A stretch of 64,000 bases of DNA from Secundilactobacillus malefermentans DSM 5705 = KCTC 3548 (lineage in GTDB: Bacteria; Bacillota; Bacilli; Lactobacillales; Lactobacillaceae). Every line of letters starts with the position of its first letter. Within the stretch, counting starts at the first letter, position 1. Location: NCBI RefSeq assembly GCF_001436395.1, contig NZ_AZGJ01000001.1, positions 45,375 to 109,374 of the forward strand. Direction: 5' to 3'. The notes under the pieces are model-generated. The model was not told where the DNA came from. It worked only from the letters and a program-made list of their open reading frames with translations, and made no database searches. Of the stretch, positions 55,090 through 64,000 are shown piece by piece. Position numbers and translations under genes: made by a program.

Positions 55090-56676
55090 ATGAGTGAAGT
55101 TAAATTAGCAGACGCTGTGAACTCAAGAAGAACGTTTGCCATCATATCTCACCCTGATGCGGGGAAAACAACCATTACGGAACAATTATTGCTGTATGGA
55201 GGCGTTGTCCGAGAGGCGGGGACTGTTAAAGCCCGTAAAAGTGGCAACTTCGCTAAATCGGATTGGATGGAAATCGAGCAAAAACGTGGTATTTCTGTGA
55301 CAAGTTCGGTCATGCAGTTTGACTATGAAGGCAAACGAATTAACATTTTGGATACACCAGGACATGAGGACTTTTCTGAAGATACCTACCGAACCCTAAT
55401 GGCCGTGGACTCAGCTGTCATGGTTATTGATGCTGCTAAGGGAATTGAGCCCCAAACAAAGAAGCTTTTCCAAATATGTAAAATGCGAGGTATCCCGATT
55501 TTTACCTTTATGAATAAGATGGATCGTGATAGTCGCGAACCAATGGATTTGATTGGTGAATTAGAGGAAGTTTTGGGGATAGAAGCTTACCCTATGAACT
55601 GGCCCATTGGGATGGGTAAAGAATTAAAGGGACTATATGATCGCTACAATCACCAAGTTACACTATTTAAATCTGGCGAGGGTGCAAATGCCGATTCAGA
55701 TCATTTAGCTCTTGATGAAAATGGTGATTTAAGTGATGACGAGGAGCTAAAACAGGATTCTTGGTATCAAGACGCTCGCGATAATATGGAACTCATCGAA
55801 GACGCTGGGAATTCATTTGATGAAGATAAGATTATCTCTGGCGATCAAACACCAGTTTTCTTTGGGTCTGCGTTGGCGAACTTTGGCGTGAAAACGTTCC
55901 TCGAAATATACTTGAAGTATGCGCCACGACCGGCTGCCCATAGCACGCAAAATGATGGTGAAATTGAACCTACTGACGAAAACTTTTCAGGATTTGTCTT
56001 TAAAATTCAGGCGAACATGAATCCTAATCATCGAGATCGGATTGCATTTGTGAGAATTTGTTCTGGCAAGTTTACGCATGGGATGGACGTTACCTTAGAG
56101 CGAACGTCAAAAAAAATGAGACTTTCAAACGTCACTCAGTTTATGGCGGATACGCGTGAAAACGTCGATAGTGCAGTTGCCGGTGACATCATTGGTCTCT
56201 ACGATACTGGAAATTACCAAATTGGCGATAGTATCTATACTGGCAAAAATGATGTTAAGTTTGATAAATTACCACAATTTACGCCGGAAATATTTGTCAG
56301 AGTTTCCGCAAAAAATGTGATGAAGCAAAAATCATTCCACAAAGGGATCCAACAGCTAGTTCAAGAAGGGGCGGTTCAGCTCTATACATCATACTCAACT
56401 GGTGATTATATCTTGGGAGCAGTTGGTCAACTTCAATTTGAAGTTTTCCAGTTTAGAATGAAAAATGAATACAATTCCGATGTTATTATGGAACCAATGG
56501 GTACCAAAAAGGCCCGATGGATAAATCCGGATCAACTTGATGAAAAGATGGGATCAAGTCGAAATATTTTGGTTAAAGATCGTAATGGAGATCCGTTATT
56601 CCTATTTGAAAATCGATTTGCTGAAAATTGGTTTAAGGATAAGTATCCGAACGTTGAGTTATCAGAAAAGTTGTAA
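55090..56676 (+). CDS. prfC: Peptide chain release factor 3
   Basis: GTPase that recycles RF1/RF2 after peptide release. The P-loop is [17 protein letters not shown]2/G3 contain [13 protein letters not shown] and [17 protein letters not shown], and G4 is FMNKMDRD. Domain II and the C-terminal domain ([13 protein letters not shown]) follow. Length is 528 aa, as expected. AAAGGAG precedes the ATG. A long structured intergenic region follows its stop codon. Confidence 0.96.
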   Translation: MSEVKLADAVNSRRTFAIISHPDAGKTTITEQLLLYGGVVREAGTVKARKSGNFAKSDWMEIEQKRGISVTSSVMQFDYEGKRINILDTPGHEDFSEDTYRTLMAVDSAVMVIDAAKGIEPQTKKLFQICKMRGIPIFTFMNKMDRDSREPMDLIGELEEVLGIEAYPMNWPIGMGKELKGLYDRYNHQVTLFKSGEGANADSDHLALDENGDLSDDEELKQDSWYQDARDNMELIEDAGNSFDEDKIISGDQTPVFFGSALANFGVKTFLEIYLKYAPRPAAHSTQNDGEIEPTDENFSGFVFKIQANMNPNHRDRIAFVRICSGKFTHGMDVTLERTSKKMRLSNVTQFMADTRENVDSAVAGDIIGLYDTGNYQIGDSIYTGKNDVKFDKLPQFTPEIFVRVSAKNVMKQKSFHKGIQQLVQEGAVQLYTSYSTGDYILGAVGQLQFEVFQFRMKNEYNSDVIMEPMGTKKARWINPDQLDEKMGSSRNILVKDRNGDPLFLFENRFAENWFKDKYPNVELSEKL

Positions 56677-56685
56677 AAGAAGGTG

Positions 56686-56870
56686 TGACAAAAGGTGGTT
56701 AGCTTCCGAGCGTAGCCTAGATTAACGAATAATCCCGTACCTGGATTGTTTGTTAATCGTAGTTAGGCGTAGGGAGTTGCGACTTACACTTGCCGATCTT
56801 TGGCTTAGTGCAATCGACAACGACACGAAGTTAGTGCCTTTTGGAGCCTGATTAGGAAAAGTAATAGTAA
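56686..56870. ncRNA. Structured intergenic element after prfC (possible RNA or dispersed repeat)
   Basis: This stretch has no gene but strong fold potential. GATTAACGAATAATCC (56720-56735) pairs over all 16 positions (two G-U) with GGATTGTTTGTTAATC (56743-56758). GCCTA/TAGGC (56715-56719, 56764-56768) and AGCTTCC/GGGAGTT (56701-56707, 56772-56778) extend the arm. A second hairpin CACT-GCC with GGC-AGTG lies at 56787-56810. Base composition is richer in G and C than nearby spacers. I have a memory of similar sequences between lactobacillus genes, which would make it a dispersed element, but I see only one copy here. Confidence 0.5.
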
Positions 56871-56876
56871 AAAGAT

Positions 56877-56918
56877 GTGGCCGAGACAAAACTAATGTTT
56901 TGTCTCGGCCACTTTTTT
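56877..56918. terminator. Strong bidirectional terminator between prfC and nox
   Basis: GTGGCCGAGACAAAAC (56877-56892) pairs perfectly with GTTTTGTCTCGGCCAC (56897-56912), with six T on the plus side and a T run on the minus side. Confidence 0.95.
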
Positions 56919-56934
56919 GATTACCATGATGTTT

Positions 56935-58281
56935 TTAAGCATTCGTTGCTTTAGCAACAGCTTGCATTGCCACAGCGTTTACGTAGTTTAATGGTTGGTC
57001 ATAGTTTGGTTGGAATAACATGTCGACCATTGATAAGTCTTCAATAGTCATCTTGTTTTGGATGGCAAGTGAAATGAGGTTGGCAGATTGAGCACAATCA
57101 TATTCGCTATAGAAAGCACCACCTAGGACGACGTGAGTTTTAGGATCCCAAACTAAGCGCATGAGAATTGGGGTTGTTGAAAGCATGAACTCTGGACGAT
57201 AATTTTGTTCGAGAGTTACACTATCAACCTCAACGCCACGAGCTTTTGCACCGCCGACAGTTAAGCCTGATGAAGCTAAGGTTTTACCAAAGAGGGCAAC
57301 TGCTGATGAGGCTTGGGTGCCTAGATATTTAACAGTTGGTTTAACGATATTATGGCCAATTAAGATACCTTGTCGAACAGCGTTAGTGGCCAAAGGAATA
57401 TAGTCATCCTTACCCGTTGGATTGTATTTAACAACTGATGAGTCGCCTGCTGCGAAGATGTCTGGATTAGAGGTTTGCATATATTCATCAGTGATAATTG
57501 CGCCGTTATCCAGCATATCTAGTTTGCCCTTCATTAATTCGGTCCGTGGACGGAATCCAGCTGAAAGGACAGCTAAATCAGCCGTGTAACTTCTCTTTGT
57601 AGTGGTGACCGTAATTTGATCGCCATCATTAGAGAATGATTTAACCATTTCGCCCATTGCTAAGGTAACACCGTTGTCGGTATAATCTTTAGCAACTCTG
57701 TCTGAAATTTCTGAATCAAAATTTTTAGCCAAAACGGTATCTAAGCCATCAATTAAGGTAACCTTCTTACCAGTTACAGCAAATTGTTCTGCAAGTTCAG
57801 CACCAATATAACCAGCACCAATCACAACTGCAGATTTAATGTTGTTTGAAGCAGCCTTAATAGATTTAGCATCCGCAAAGTTTTTGCAAAGCTTTACCTT
57901 GTCATTATCTTTAACACCTTCAATAGGTGGAATGACAGGGGCAGAACCAGTGGTGATGACTAACTTATCGTAGCTTTCAGTACTAGTTTCATCACTAACT
58001 AAATCTTTGACTTCGAGTGTTTTGGCATCTGTATCAACACTCAAAACATCGTGTTGCATCTTCATGCTTGCGCCAAGTGAAGTAAGTGCTTCTGGAGATG
58101 AATAGAACATTTTATCTGGATCTGAAACGTGATCGCCGACCCAAAGGGCAATCCCGCAGGAAAGAAACGAGAGATTATCATTTCTTTCATATACAGTGAC
58201 ATCAAAGTCAGGGTGTTCCGTTAAAATTTGTTGTGTTGCAAATGTTCCGGCATGCGTACAGCCAATAACAATAACCTTCAT
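56935..58281 (-). CDS. nox: NADH oxidase (water-forming, Nox type)
   Basis: Flavoprotein that reduces oxygen to water with NADH, regenerating NAD+. The FAD fold starts VIVIGCTHAGTFA, the redox cysteine is in LSFLSCGIALW, the NADH fold is SAVVIGAGYIGAELAEQFA, and the second FAD motif is PDIFAAGDSS. The mature start ATG 58281 is supported by GGGAGG; an in-frame TTG at 58296 lies upstream of that site. That gives 448 aa, typical for lactobacillus Nox. A cre site overlaps its promoter, so carbon control by CcpA is likely. Confidence 0.94.
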   Translation of the reverse strand: MKVIVIGCTHAGTFATQQILTEHPDFDVTVYERNDNLSFLSCGIALWVGDHVSDPDKMFYSSPEALTSLGASMKMQHDVLSVDTDAKTLEVKDLVSDETSTESYDKLVITTGSAPVIPPIEGVKDNDKVKLCKNFADAKSIKAASNNIKSAVVIGAGYIGAELAEQFAVTGKKVTLIDGLDTVLAKNFDSEISDRVAKDYTDNGVTLAMGEMVKSFSNDGDQITVTTTKRSYTADLAVLSAGFRPRTELMKGKLDMLDNGAIITDEYMQTSNPDIFAAGDSSVVKYNPTGKDDYIPLATNAVRQGILIGHNIVKPTVKYLGTQASSAVALFGKTLASSGLTVGGAKARGVEVDSVTLEQNYRPEFMLSTTPILMRLVWDPKTHVVLGGAFYSEYDCAQSANLISLAIQNKMTIEDLSMVDMLFQPNYDQPLNYVNAVAMQAVAKATNA

Positions 58282-58361
58282 GATATTGCCTCCCAAATAT
58301 AGATACTCTAAAGCTTGTAATAAAAATCACAAGTAGGAATAAACTAATTGCCTACAATTTT

Positions 58362-58397
58362 ATTTTAAACGATATAGCATAAATGTCAACGCTTTCA
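58362..58397 (-). promoter_or_regulatory. nox promoter with a perfect cre site
   Basis: On the minus strand TTGACA (58389-58384), 16 bp, TAAAAT (58367-58362) is the promoter. TGAAAGCGTTGACA (58397-58384) matches the cre consensus TGWAANCGNTNWCA at every position and overlaps the -35. CcpA binding here should affect nox and could also reach the divergent pepD gene, whose start is about 105 bp away. Confidence 0.85.
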
Positions 58398-58502
58398 TTT
58401 TCGATATCATGAGAATTTCCGGTCTTTTATTAATGGGGGATCTAAATATTCTTTGTGAAAGGTGTAAAATGAAACTATCTAAATTTTTGAGGAGTCCTAA
58501 TT

Positions 58503-59930
58503 ATGAAAAAGAAACATTTATCAGCTTGTACATCCGTTTTAGTCGGGAAAAAAGCGTCGATTGACGGATCCACTTTGATTGCCCGAAATGATGATACATT
58601 TTTGCCACTAACGCCACAACGATTCTACGTTCATGAGGCTGTCAGTGATCGTCATGAGACCCTAGTTTCCAATCAAAATGGGTTCACGGCTGAATTACCT
58701 GAAAATGGTTATCGTTACATGGCAACGCCAAACGTTAACATCGATAAAGAGGGCGTGTACGATGAGAGCGGTTTTAACGAGCATAACGTTGCAATGAGTG
58801 CGACTGAAAGTGTCTACGGAAACGCTAAATCACTCGCTTATGATCCGCTCGTTAAAAATGGATTGGCTGAAGATTCACTTCAGACGATGGTTTTACCTTT
58901 TATTGATTCTGCAGCGGAGGGCGTAGACTATCTTGGTAATTTAATTGCAAAGTTTGGCTCTCCTGAAGGAAACGGGGTTCTTTTTAGTGATAAGGACGAA
59001 GTTTGGTATATGGAAATTGTAACGGGACACCACTGGGTTGCCCAACGAATCCCTGATGATGCATACGTGATTACTGCAAATCAAGTTGCCATTCAAAACG
59101 TTGACTTTGATGATGCCATCAATTTTAAGTTTTCAGAAGGTATCCAGGAATTTGTTAAGAAAAATCACCTAAATCCTGATGCAAAGGGCTGGAATTTCCG
59201 CCATATTTTTGGCACAAGTAATGAAAAAGACCGCCATTACAATACACCTAGAGTATGGTTTGGCCAACGTTACTTAAATCCAGAAATCGAACAGGAACCA
59301 GATTCGAATGAATTACCATTTATTTGCCATACAGATAAAAAGATTAGTGTTGAGGATATTGAGTATATCTTAAGCTCTCACTATAATGAAACGGACTATG
59401 ATCCATTAGGAAATGGTCCAGAGGAATTGAAGACGAAGTTCCGACCAATTTCAATGAATCGGACGCAAAACTCACACGTGTTACAAATTAGAAATGATGT
59501 ACCGGAAGCACAATCAGCTATTTTCTGGTTGAACTTTGGCGTTCCGGCATTTAGTCCATACGTTCCCTTTTACGCAAATGCAACGGATACAGATGTTAGT
59601 TACCAAACTACTCCGGTTAAAATGGATGGTAAGAGTGCTTACTGGACGTACCGAAAGTTATCAGCGGTGGTGGAATCTCATTACCAACAATTTATTGAAT
59701 CAGACACCGATTTTGTGACAGCAGCGAAGGAACGATTCCGAACTCATATTGCTGATGCAGATCGAGAAGCCAGTTCACTTAGTGGAGAAAAATTGACTGC
59801 TTTCTTAACTCGTCAGAACCATGAAATTGCGACGGAAATGAATGAGAAAACAACGCAATTTACCTATGACTTACTTTCAGAGAGCCTGAATCTTTCAAAA
59901 CTAACCTTTAATATGGATATTAATCTTTAA
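58503..59930 (+). CDS. pepD: Dipeptidase, peptidase family C69 (PepD-like)
   Basis: Cytoplasmic dipeptidase of the Ntn-hydrolase fold. The nucleophile is Cys9 in LSACTSVLVGKKASIDGSTLIARNDD-type N-terminus, exposed after removal of the first residues. The TNRVAI-like region here reads AYVITANQVAIQNVDFDD, a landmark of the family. Length is 475 aa, like PepD of Lactobacillus helveticus. It is divergent from nox and ends at a UUCG-loop terminator. Confidence 0.93.
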   Translation: MKKKHLSACTSVLVGKKASIDGSTLIARNDDTFLPLTPQRFYVHEAVSDRHETLVSNQNGFTAELPENGYRYMATPNVNIDKEGVYDESGFNEHNVAMSATESVYGNAKSLAYDPLVKNGLAEDSLQTMVLPFIDSAAEGVDYLGNLIAKFGSPEGNGVLFSDKDEVWYMEIVTGHHWVAQRIPDDAYVITANQVAIQNVDFDDAINFKFSEGIQEFVKKNHLNPDAKGWNFRHIFGTSNEKDRHYNTPRVWFGQRYLNPEIEQEPDSNELPFICHTDKKISVEDIEYILSSHYNETDYDPLGNGPEELKTKFRPISMNRTQNSHVLQIRNDVPEAQSAIFWLNFGVPAFSPYVPFYANATDTDVSYQTTPVKMDGKSAYWTYRKLSAVVESHYQQFIESDTDFVTAAKERFRTHIADADREASSLSGEKLTAFLTRQNHEIATEMNEKTTQFTYDLLSESLNLSKLTFNMDINL

Positions 59931-59939
59931 ACATCAAAG

Positions 59940-59964
59940 CCTATCTTTCGAGATAGGTTTTTTT
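59940..59964 (+). terminator. pepD terminator
   Basis: CCTATCT-TTCG-AGATAGG is a 7-bp stem with a UUCG tetraloop, followed by seven T. Confidence 0.93.
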
Positions 59965-60121
59965 GATACCTTCAATATTATTAAAATATGATTATAAATT
60001 AATTTGACTTCTCACATTTTTAGGCTTAAATTATTACCTAACTTGATTGGAAATTTTAGATATTAAAGGATCCAATTTAAGGCATACATAATTAGGTCAA
60101 ATGATAAGGAGAGACATACAT

Positions 60122-61099
60122 ATGAAATTTACGGTTGTTGGTTCAGGCGCAATGGGATTGCGTTATGGCGTTTTACTACAAGAGGCAGGAAATCAGGTTG
60201 ATTTTGTGGATACCTGGGAACCGCATGTCGAAAAGATGCGTGAGCAGGGTGGCGTTTACGTTTCACGTGATCATCAAGATCGGGAATTAGTACCCGTTAA
60301 TGTCTATTATCCGGAAGAATATAAGGGAGATCCCGATTGCTACATTTTTTTCACGAAGCAAATGCAACTAGCGGACGTTTTGAAACGGTGTCACGCATTT
60401 TTTAAGCCAACTCAATACGCTTTTACCTGCATGAATGGGATGGGACACGTAGAAAAATTACTTAACTACTTTGCGCCAGAGAAACTAATTGCCGGAACAG
60501 CCTTGGTTGCGACCGTATTAAACGGGCCAGGCGATGTCGATTTCATCGGTGCGCGCGGTGCCGGAACAATGAATTTAGCGAATTATACTGAAAAACCTGA
60601 TGATTTCACGCATAAATTGGTGACTGAATTAGAAAAAGCACAGTTTAATCCGACGTTGACGACAAACTTTAAAGGAACATTGATGGCAAAGGTCGTTTTT
60701 AATTCAGTTGTGAACACGTTATGTACCATGTTTGAAATGACAATGGGCGAATATGCTGCGTACAAAGGTGCAGATGATATGAGTCGACAATTAATTAATG
60801 AAGCATATGATGTTTGTGAACGAGCCGGTGTCAAGATGATTAATACACGTCAAGAAGAATTAGACAGCGTTAATTATGTTAGTAAAGTTGCTAATCCACT
60901 GCACTATCCCTCAATGTATCAGGATATGCATAATTATCGCCCAACGGAAGTTGATTTCATTAATGGCTACCTCGTTAAATTAGGAAAAGAAAATGACTAT
61001 GCTGCACGAACTCACGCATTTTTAACGCATGAAGTGCATTTGGCCGAATTACAAAAGCAAAAAGAGTTAAAGACGAATCAGGCAAAGCAAGAGGCCTGA
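60122..61099 (+). CDS. panE: 2-dehydropantoate 2-reductase (PanE/ApbA family)
   Basis: NADPH-dependent reduction of ketopantoate to pantoate, or of a related 2-keto acid. The Rossmann start is FTVVGSGAMGLRYGVLLQEAG, and the C-terminal helical domain has TNFKGTLMAKVVFNSVVNTLCTM, with the family's catalytic lysine region and PSMYQDM (family PSMxQDx). AAGGAGA fits ATG 60122 (325 aa), not the upstream in-frame ATG 60101. Paralogs in lactobacilli often act on other 2-keto acids. A PanT-like importer at 2 kb suggests the cell also takes up pantothenate, so true PanE activity is uncertain. Confidence 0.85.
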   Translation: MKFTVVGSGAMGLRYGVLLQEAGNQVDFVDTWEPHVEKMREQGGVYVSRDHQDRELVPVNVYYPEEYKGDPDCYIFFTKQMQLADVLKRCHAFFKPTQYAFTCMNGMGHVEKLLNYFAPEKLIAGTALVATVLNGPGDVDFIGARGAGTMNLANYTEKPDDFTHKLVTELEKAQFNPTLTTNFKGTLMAKVVFNSVVNTLCTMFEMTMGEYAAYKGADDMSRQLINEAYDVCERAGVKMINTRQEELDSVNYVSKVANPLHYPSMYQDMHNYRPTEVDFINGYLVKLGKENDYAARTHAFLTHEVHLAELQKQKELKTNQAKQEA

Positions 61100-61111
61100 A
61101 TGATATCGAAG

Positions 61112-61144
61112 AGACTTCACATCGCTGATGGGAAGTCTTTTTGT
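61112..61144 (+). terminator. panE terminator
   Basis: AGACTTC (61112-61118) pairs with GAAGTCT (61132-61138), followed by a T run. Confidence 0.85.
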
Positions 61145-61198
61145 TTGTCCAAATTGTGAATTATATTAGATTTATTTTATGGTAACGATAATTAATAG

Positions 61199-61280
61199 TT
61201 GTTAAAAAGTGGATTTTCCTTTAGAATGATAGTTAGAGGAATTAACGAAACTATATCAATAAGCGAGTTTGATTATTGAT
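61199..61280 (+). promoter_or_regulatory. Promoter and leader stem of the P-type ATPase gene
   Basis: TTGTTA (61199-61204), 17 bp, TAGAAT (61222-61227). The 80-nt leader contains ATCAATAA (61255-61262) and TTATTGAT (61273-61280), a perfect 8-bp inverted repeat that could be a hairpin or an operator. I see no known metal riboswitch. Confidence 0.6.
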
Positions 61281-61313
61281 CCCTAACAGAGTACCAAGAA
61301 AGGACTGTCAGAG

Positions 61314-63974
61314 ATGAAGATGACCAATACCCAGCTACCCATAGAAGAAATTGTACAGAACTATTCGACGAATCAAACTAGCGGCTTAAACGACGCCGAG
61401 GTTGTTCGTCGACAGGAAGAAAACGGAAAAAATGTTTTAACAGAGGCGAAGAAGCCCAATATTTTTCAGCAAATTGGTCGACATATTTCCGACATCGCGT
61501 CACTTGTTTTACTGTTTGCAGTTGTTTTATCAATTTATTTAGCATTAACAACTGATAGCGGTTGGACAAAGCCAATTGTGATTGGAAGTATTTTAGTTCT
61601 TAACGTTATGATTGGCATGTATCAGGAACATAGTGCAGAGCAGGCCTTATCTGCGTTAAAGAAACTCAGTGTGCATGAAGTTCAAGTGTTGAGAAATGGC
61701 CAAAAAATAATGCTTGATGCAACAGAATTAGTGGTCGGAGACGTTATTTTACTTGAACCAGGAAGTCAGGTTCCTGCGGATGCGCGCCTTATTACGGCAA
61801 GTAACCTTTCAATAGACGAAGCAATTCTAACGGGTGAAAGTTTGCCTGTGGATAAGATTTCAGAGCCGTTACGAGAAGAACCCGAAGAAATTGGAGATTA
61901 TCAAAATATTGTTTTCTCGGGAACTGCTGTTACCCAAGGAAATGCGACGGCTGTGGTTACCGAAATTGGTATGCAGACTGAGTTAGGATCCATTGCTGGC
62001 ATGTTGAATCAAACAAAGGTCAAGCAAACACCGCTTCAAAATCGATTGAACCGATTGGTCAGCTCTTTATCTGGAGTTGCCATTGCGGGAGGAATCATTA
62101 TTTTTCTTCTAGGGATGTTTCTTCATGGTGACCCACTAGCAAGTAGCCTAATGATTGGCGTTTCACTTGCGGTTGCAGCCGTACCGGAAACGTTACCAAT
62201 TATCGTCACAATTAGTCTTGCCCATGGTGTCAAAAAAATGGCAAAACGAAATGCGATTATGCGTCGGGTTAGTGCGGTTGAAACAATTGGAAATGTTAAC
62301 GTCATTGCCTCTGACAAGACTGGAACCCTTACCCAAAATAAAATGACGATTACTAAATTGTGGGTAAACGAAGGTGGTCTTACAGCGGTCAATGAAGTCG
62401 ATGTATTAGATGATCATCAAGCCAAACTTTTAAAAATGTTTGGACTCGCGACAAATGCTCAAATTACCAAGGATGAAAATGATTTGGCGCTTGAAATCGG
62501 GGATTCAACTGAATTAGCAATCGTTAGATTACTACACAAATTTGGAATGTCCCGAAATTCTTTGGAAAATGATTCGCCGAGGTTGGCTGAAGATCCATTT
62601 GATTCAACAAAGAAAACAATGGCAACTTTACAAAAGCTACCAAATAATAAAAGCTTACTCATTGTCAAAGGTGCCTTTGACCGGTTACCGATTAATCGAG
62701 ATACGGCTGAATATGCGGAGGCACTTAAAAATCACGATGCTTTTGGTCGTGAAGCCTTACGAGTACTAGCAGTTGGATATAAAGTTTTTGATGGTGTTCC
62801 AACTGAATCGATTGAGAACTTACAGGATGAAGTAGACTTATTAGGTTTAGTAGGGATGATTGATCCACCTAGAGAAGAAGTAATAGCTGCAATTAGTGAA
62901 GCGCATGGCGCTGGAATAAAAACCGTCATGATTACGGGAGATCATTTAGAAACTGCGAAAGCAATTGCTAAAAAAATTGGGATCTTAAATGCTGGTGATA
63001 GCGTCCTAACGGGTACGGAATTACGAAAGCTATCGGATGAGCAGCTAATGGACCAAATTGAGGGGACAACGGTATTCGCTAGAGTATCACCTGAAGATAA
63101 AATTCGGATTGTGACCGCTTGGCAGGAGCAAGGTGCCGTTGTGGCCATGACTGGAGATGGCGTGAACGATGCGCCCGCACTGAAGGCCGCAAACGTGGGG
63201 ATCGCAATGGGAATTACGGGTACCGAAGTTTCTAAGGGAGCCGCTGATATGGTGCTAACGGATGATAACTTTGCCACCATTGTTGCTGCGGTTTCAGAAG
63301 GACGAACAGTCTATCAAAATATATTGAAAGCAGTTGAATTTTTAATTGGGGTTAACTTTGCCCAACTGTTCCTTATGATCTTTTCCGTGGCAATCGGGTG
63401 GGGCGCGCCACTAATTGCTGAGCAACTATTATTAATTAACGTGCTTGCTGACGGGATTCCAGGCTTCTACCTAAGTCGTGAACCAGGCGAAAAGTCCGTT
63501 ATGAAACAAAAGCCAATTACTCAGTTAACGAGTATATTTGCAAATGGATTAGGAACGCGCGTTGCGATTAGAGCCGTCACGTTTACTATTTTAACCCTTA
63601 GTATTTACGCGTTTGGTCGTTTTGGGATGTCAAATGGTGGCGCAGCTATAGGAATGACAATGCTCTTCTTAGTTCTAGCCTTGGGGTCAATGATTGATAT
63701 CTACGCAATTAAAACGAGAGAAAGTCTCAGAGTTGCGAGTTTTAAATCAAACCCAACGTTGAACATGGGGATGACCATTGCGGTTGTGCTAGTTCTGGCA
63801 GTTGCAATTTTACCGCCACTCCAAAATCTATTTGAGTTAGTTTCATTACCACCAATGGCTTGGTTGATTGTCGTTGTAACGATGTTTATTCCAACGATTG
63901 TGCTAGAAATTAATAAACGTCTGCAAAATCGAAATAGGGTTGATAACGAATATCAAGCTATTACAGAAGATTAA
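61314..63974 (+). CDS. P-type cation-transporting ATPase (P2, probably Ca2+)
   Basis: An 886-aa P2-type ATPase that moves a cation across the membrane at the cost of ATP. The phosphorylation motif is SDKTGTLTQNKM, the A-domain TGES motif is LTGESLPVDK, and the hinge is TGDGVNDAPALK. The helix-4 motif is PETLPI instead of the usual PEGLP of Ca2+ pumps, keeping the ion-binding Glu. Helix 6 has NVLADG, keeping Asn and Asp of NLVTDG. About ten membrane helices are present. Ca2+ is the best guess; Na+ or Mn2+ are possible. The gene is complete, ending 26 bases before the window edge. Confidence 0.9.
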   Translation: MKMTNTQLPIEEIVQNYSTNQTSGLNDAEVVRRQEENGKNVLTEAKKPNIFQQIGRHISDIASLVLLFAVVLSIYLALTTDSGWTKPIVIGSILVLNVMIGMYQEHSAEQALSALKKLSVHEVQVLRNGQKIMLDATELVVGDVILLEPGSQVPADARLITASNLSIDEAILTGESLPVDKISEPLREEPEEIGDYQNIVFSGTAVTQGNATAVVTEIGMQTELGSIAGMLNQTKVKQTPLQNRLNRLVSSLSGVAIAGGIIIFLLGMFLHGDPLASSLMIGVSLAVAAVPETLPIIVTISLAHGVKKMAKRNAIMRRVSAVETIGNVNVIASDKTGTLTQNKMTITKLWVNEGGLTAVNEVDVLDDHQAKLLKMFGLATNAQITKDENDLALEIGDSTELAIVRLLHKFGMSRNSLENDSPRLAEDPFDSTKKTMATLQKLPNNKSLLIVKGAFDRLPINRDTAEYAEALKNHDAFGREALRVLAVGYKVFDGVPTESIENLQDEVDLLGLVGMIDPPREEVIAAISEAHGAGIKTVMITGDHLETAKAIAKKIGILNAGDSVLTGTELRKLSDEQLMDQIEGTTVFARVSPEDKIRIVTAWQEQGAVVAMTGDGVNDAPALKAANVGIAMGITGTEVSKGAADMVLTDDNFATIVAAVSEGRTVYQNILKAVEFLIGVNFAQLFLMIFSVAIGWGAPLIAEQLLLINVLADGIPGFYLSREPGEKSVMKQKPITQLTSIFANGLGTRVAIRAVTFTILTLSIYAFGRFGMSNGGAAIGMTMLFLVLALGSMIDIYAIKTRESLRVASFKSNPTLNMGMTIAVVLVLAVAILPPLQNLFELVSLPPMAWLIVVVTMFIPTIVLEINKRLQNRNRVDNEYQAITED

Positions 63975-64000
63975 AAAACCTCGATTTAAAATTGAAGTGC

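Overview
The window is a gene-dense, low-GC Gram-positive chromosome segment that fits the family Lactobacillaceae. The markers are a pcrA-ligA-camS-gatCAB-dagK-rlmD block, an Xpt purine salvage gene, a Ddl-family ligase with Phe at the depsipeptide position, a PepD-type C69 dipeptidase, a gallate-decarboxylase-like UbiD/UbiX pair, a short 6-phosphogluconate dehydrogenase, and poly(glycerol phosphate) wall teichoic acid genes. I cannot name the species. I see no insertion sequence, prophage, CRISPR array, rRNA or integrative element. One tRNA gene (Arg, anticodon CCT) is present. No gene-free stretch exceeds 300 bases.

Layout. 1-7.2 kb: a secreted GH25 lysozyme, an anchored protein of unknown function, a PanT-like ECF S component, a second Ddl-type ligase, a DUF2187 protein, a GH73 glucosaminidase, xpt, a DUF2179 membrane protein and a degenerate PurK-like protein. 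7.3-18.6 kb: the conserved housekeeping run pcrA, ligA, camS, gatC, gatA, gatB, dagK and rlmD. 18.6-23.7 kb: a membrane protein with a permuted papain-like domain, a DUF554 protein, then a LysR regulator followed by lpdC- and lpdB-like genes. 23.8-28.8 kb: a nucleoside catabolism cluster deoC-deoB-deoD-deoR(SorC type)-pdp. 28.8-31.6 kb: gshA, convergent with an amino acid permease. 31.7-36.7 kb: a gluconate operon gnd-gntK-gntP on the minus strand, divergent from an RpiR regulator.

36.7-43.8 kb: a GH25-fold protein without its catalytic acids, DUF4828, a Gfo/Idh/MocA oxidoreductase, a DEAD-box helicase, tRNA-Arg, UspA, a matrixin-type metalloprotease broken by one TGA codon, and MarR-map. 43.8-54.4 kb: cell-envelope genes (GtrA/GtrB, wecB, YihY, AI-2E-type exporter, tagD, an orphan protein, tagF) interleaved with a flavodoxin, recX and a DUF402 protein. 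54.4-64 kb: a small membrane protein, prfC, a structured intergenic element, NADH oxidase with a perfect cre site, pepD, a panE-like reductase and a large P-type cation ATPase.

Regulation is unusually readable. Two copies of a 15-bp ATTCC-N5-GGAAT palindrome flank the LysR gene, one over its own start of transcription and one about 100 bp upstream of lpdC, inside the lysR terminator. A perfect 15-bp palindrome fills the -35/-10 spacer of gnd and overlaps the -35 of the divergent rpiR. A cre box overlaps the nox -35. Inverted TTTGAACA/TGTTCAAA half sites flank the deoC -35.

The best candidates for new biology are modest in scale: two pseudoenzyme-like proteins (GH25 fold and PurK fold), an orphan beta-rich protein between tagD and tagF, a permuted papain-like membrane protein, a structured RNA or repeat after prfC, and genes whose start codons look non-canonical. 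I found no large undescribed multigene defence or biosynthetic system.
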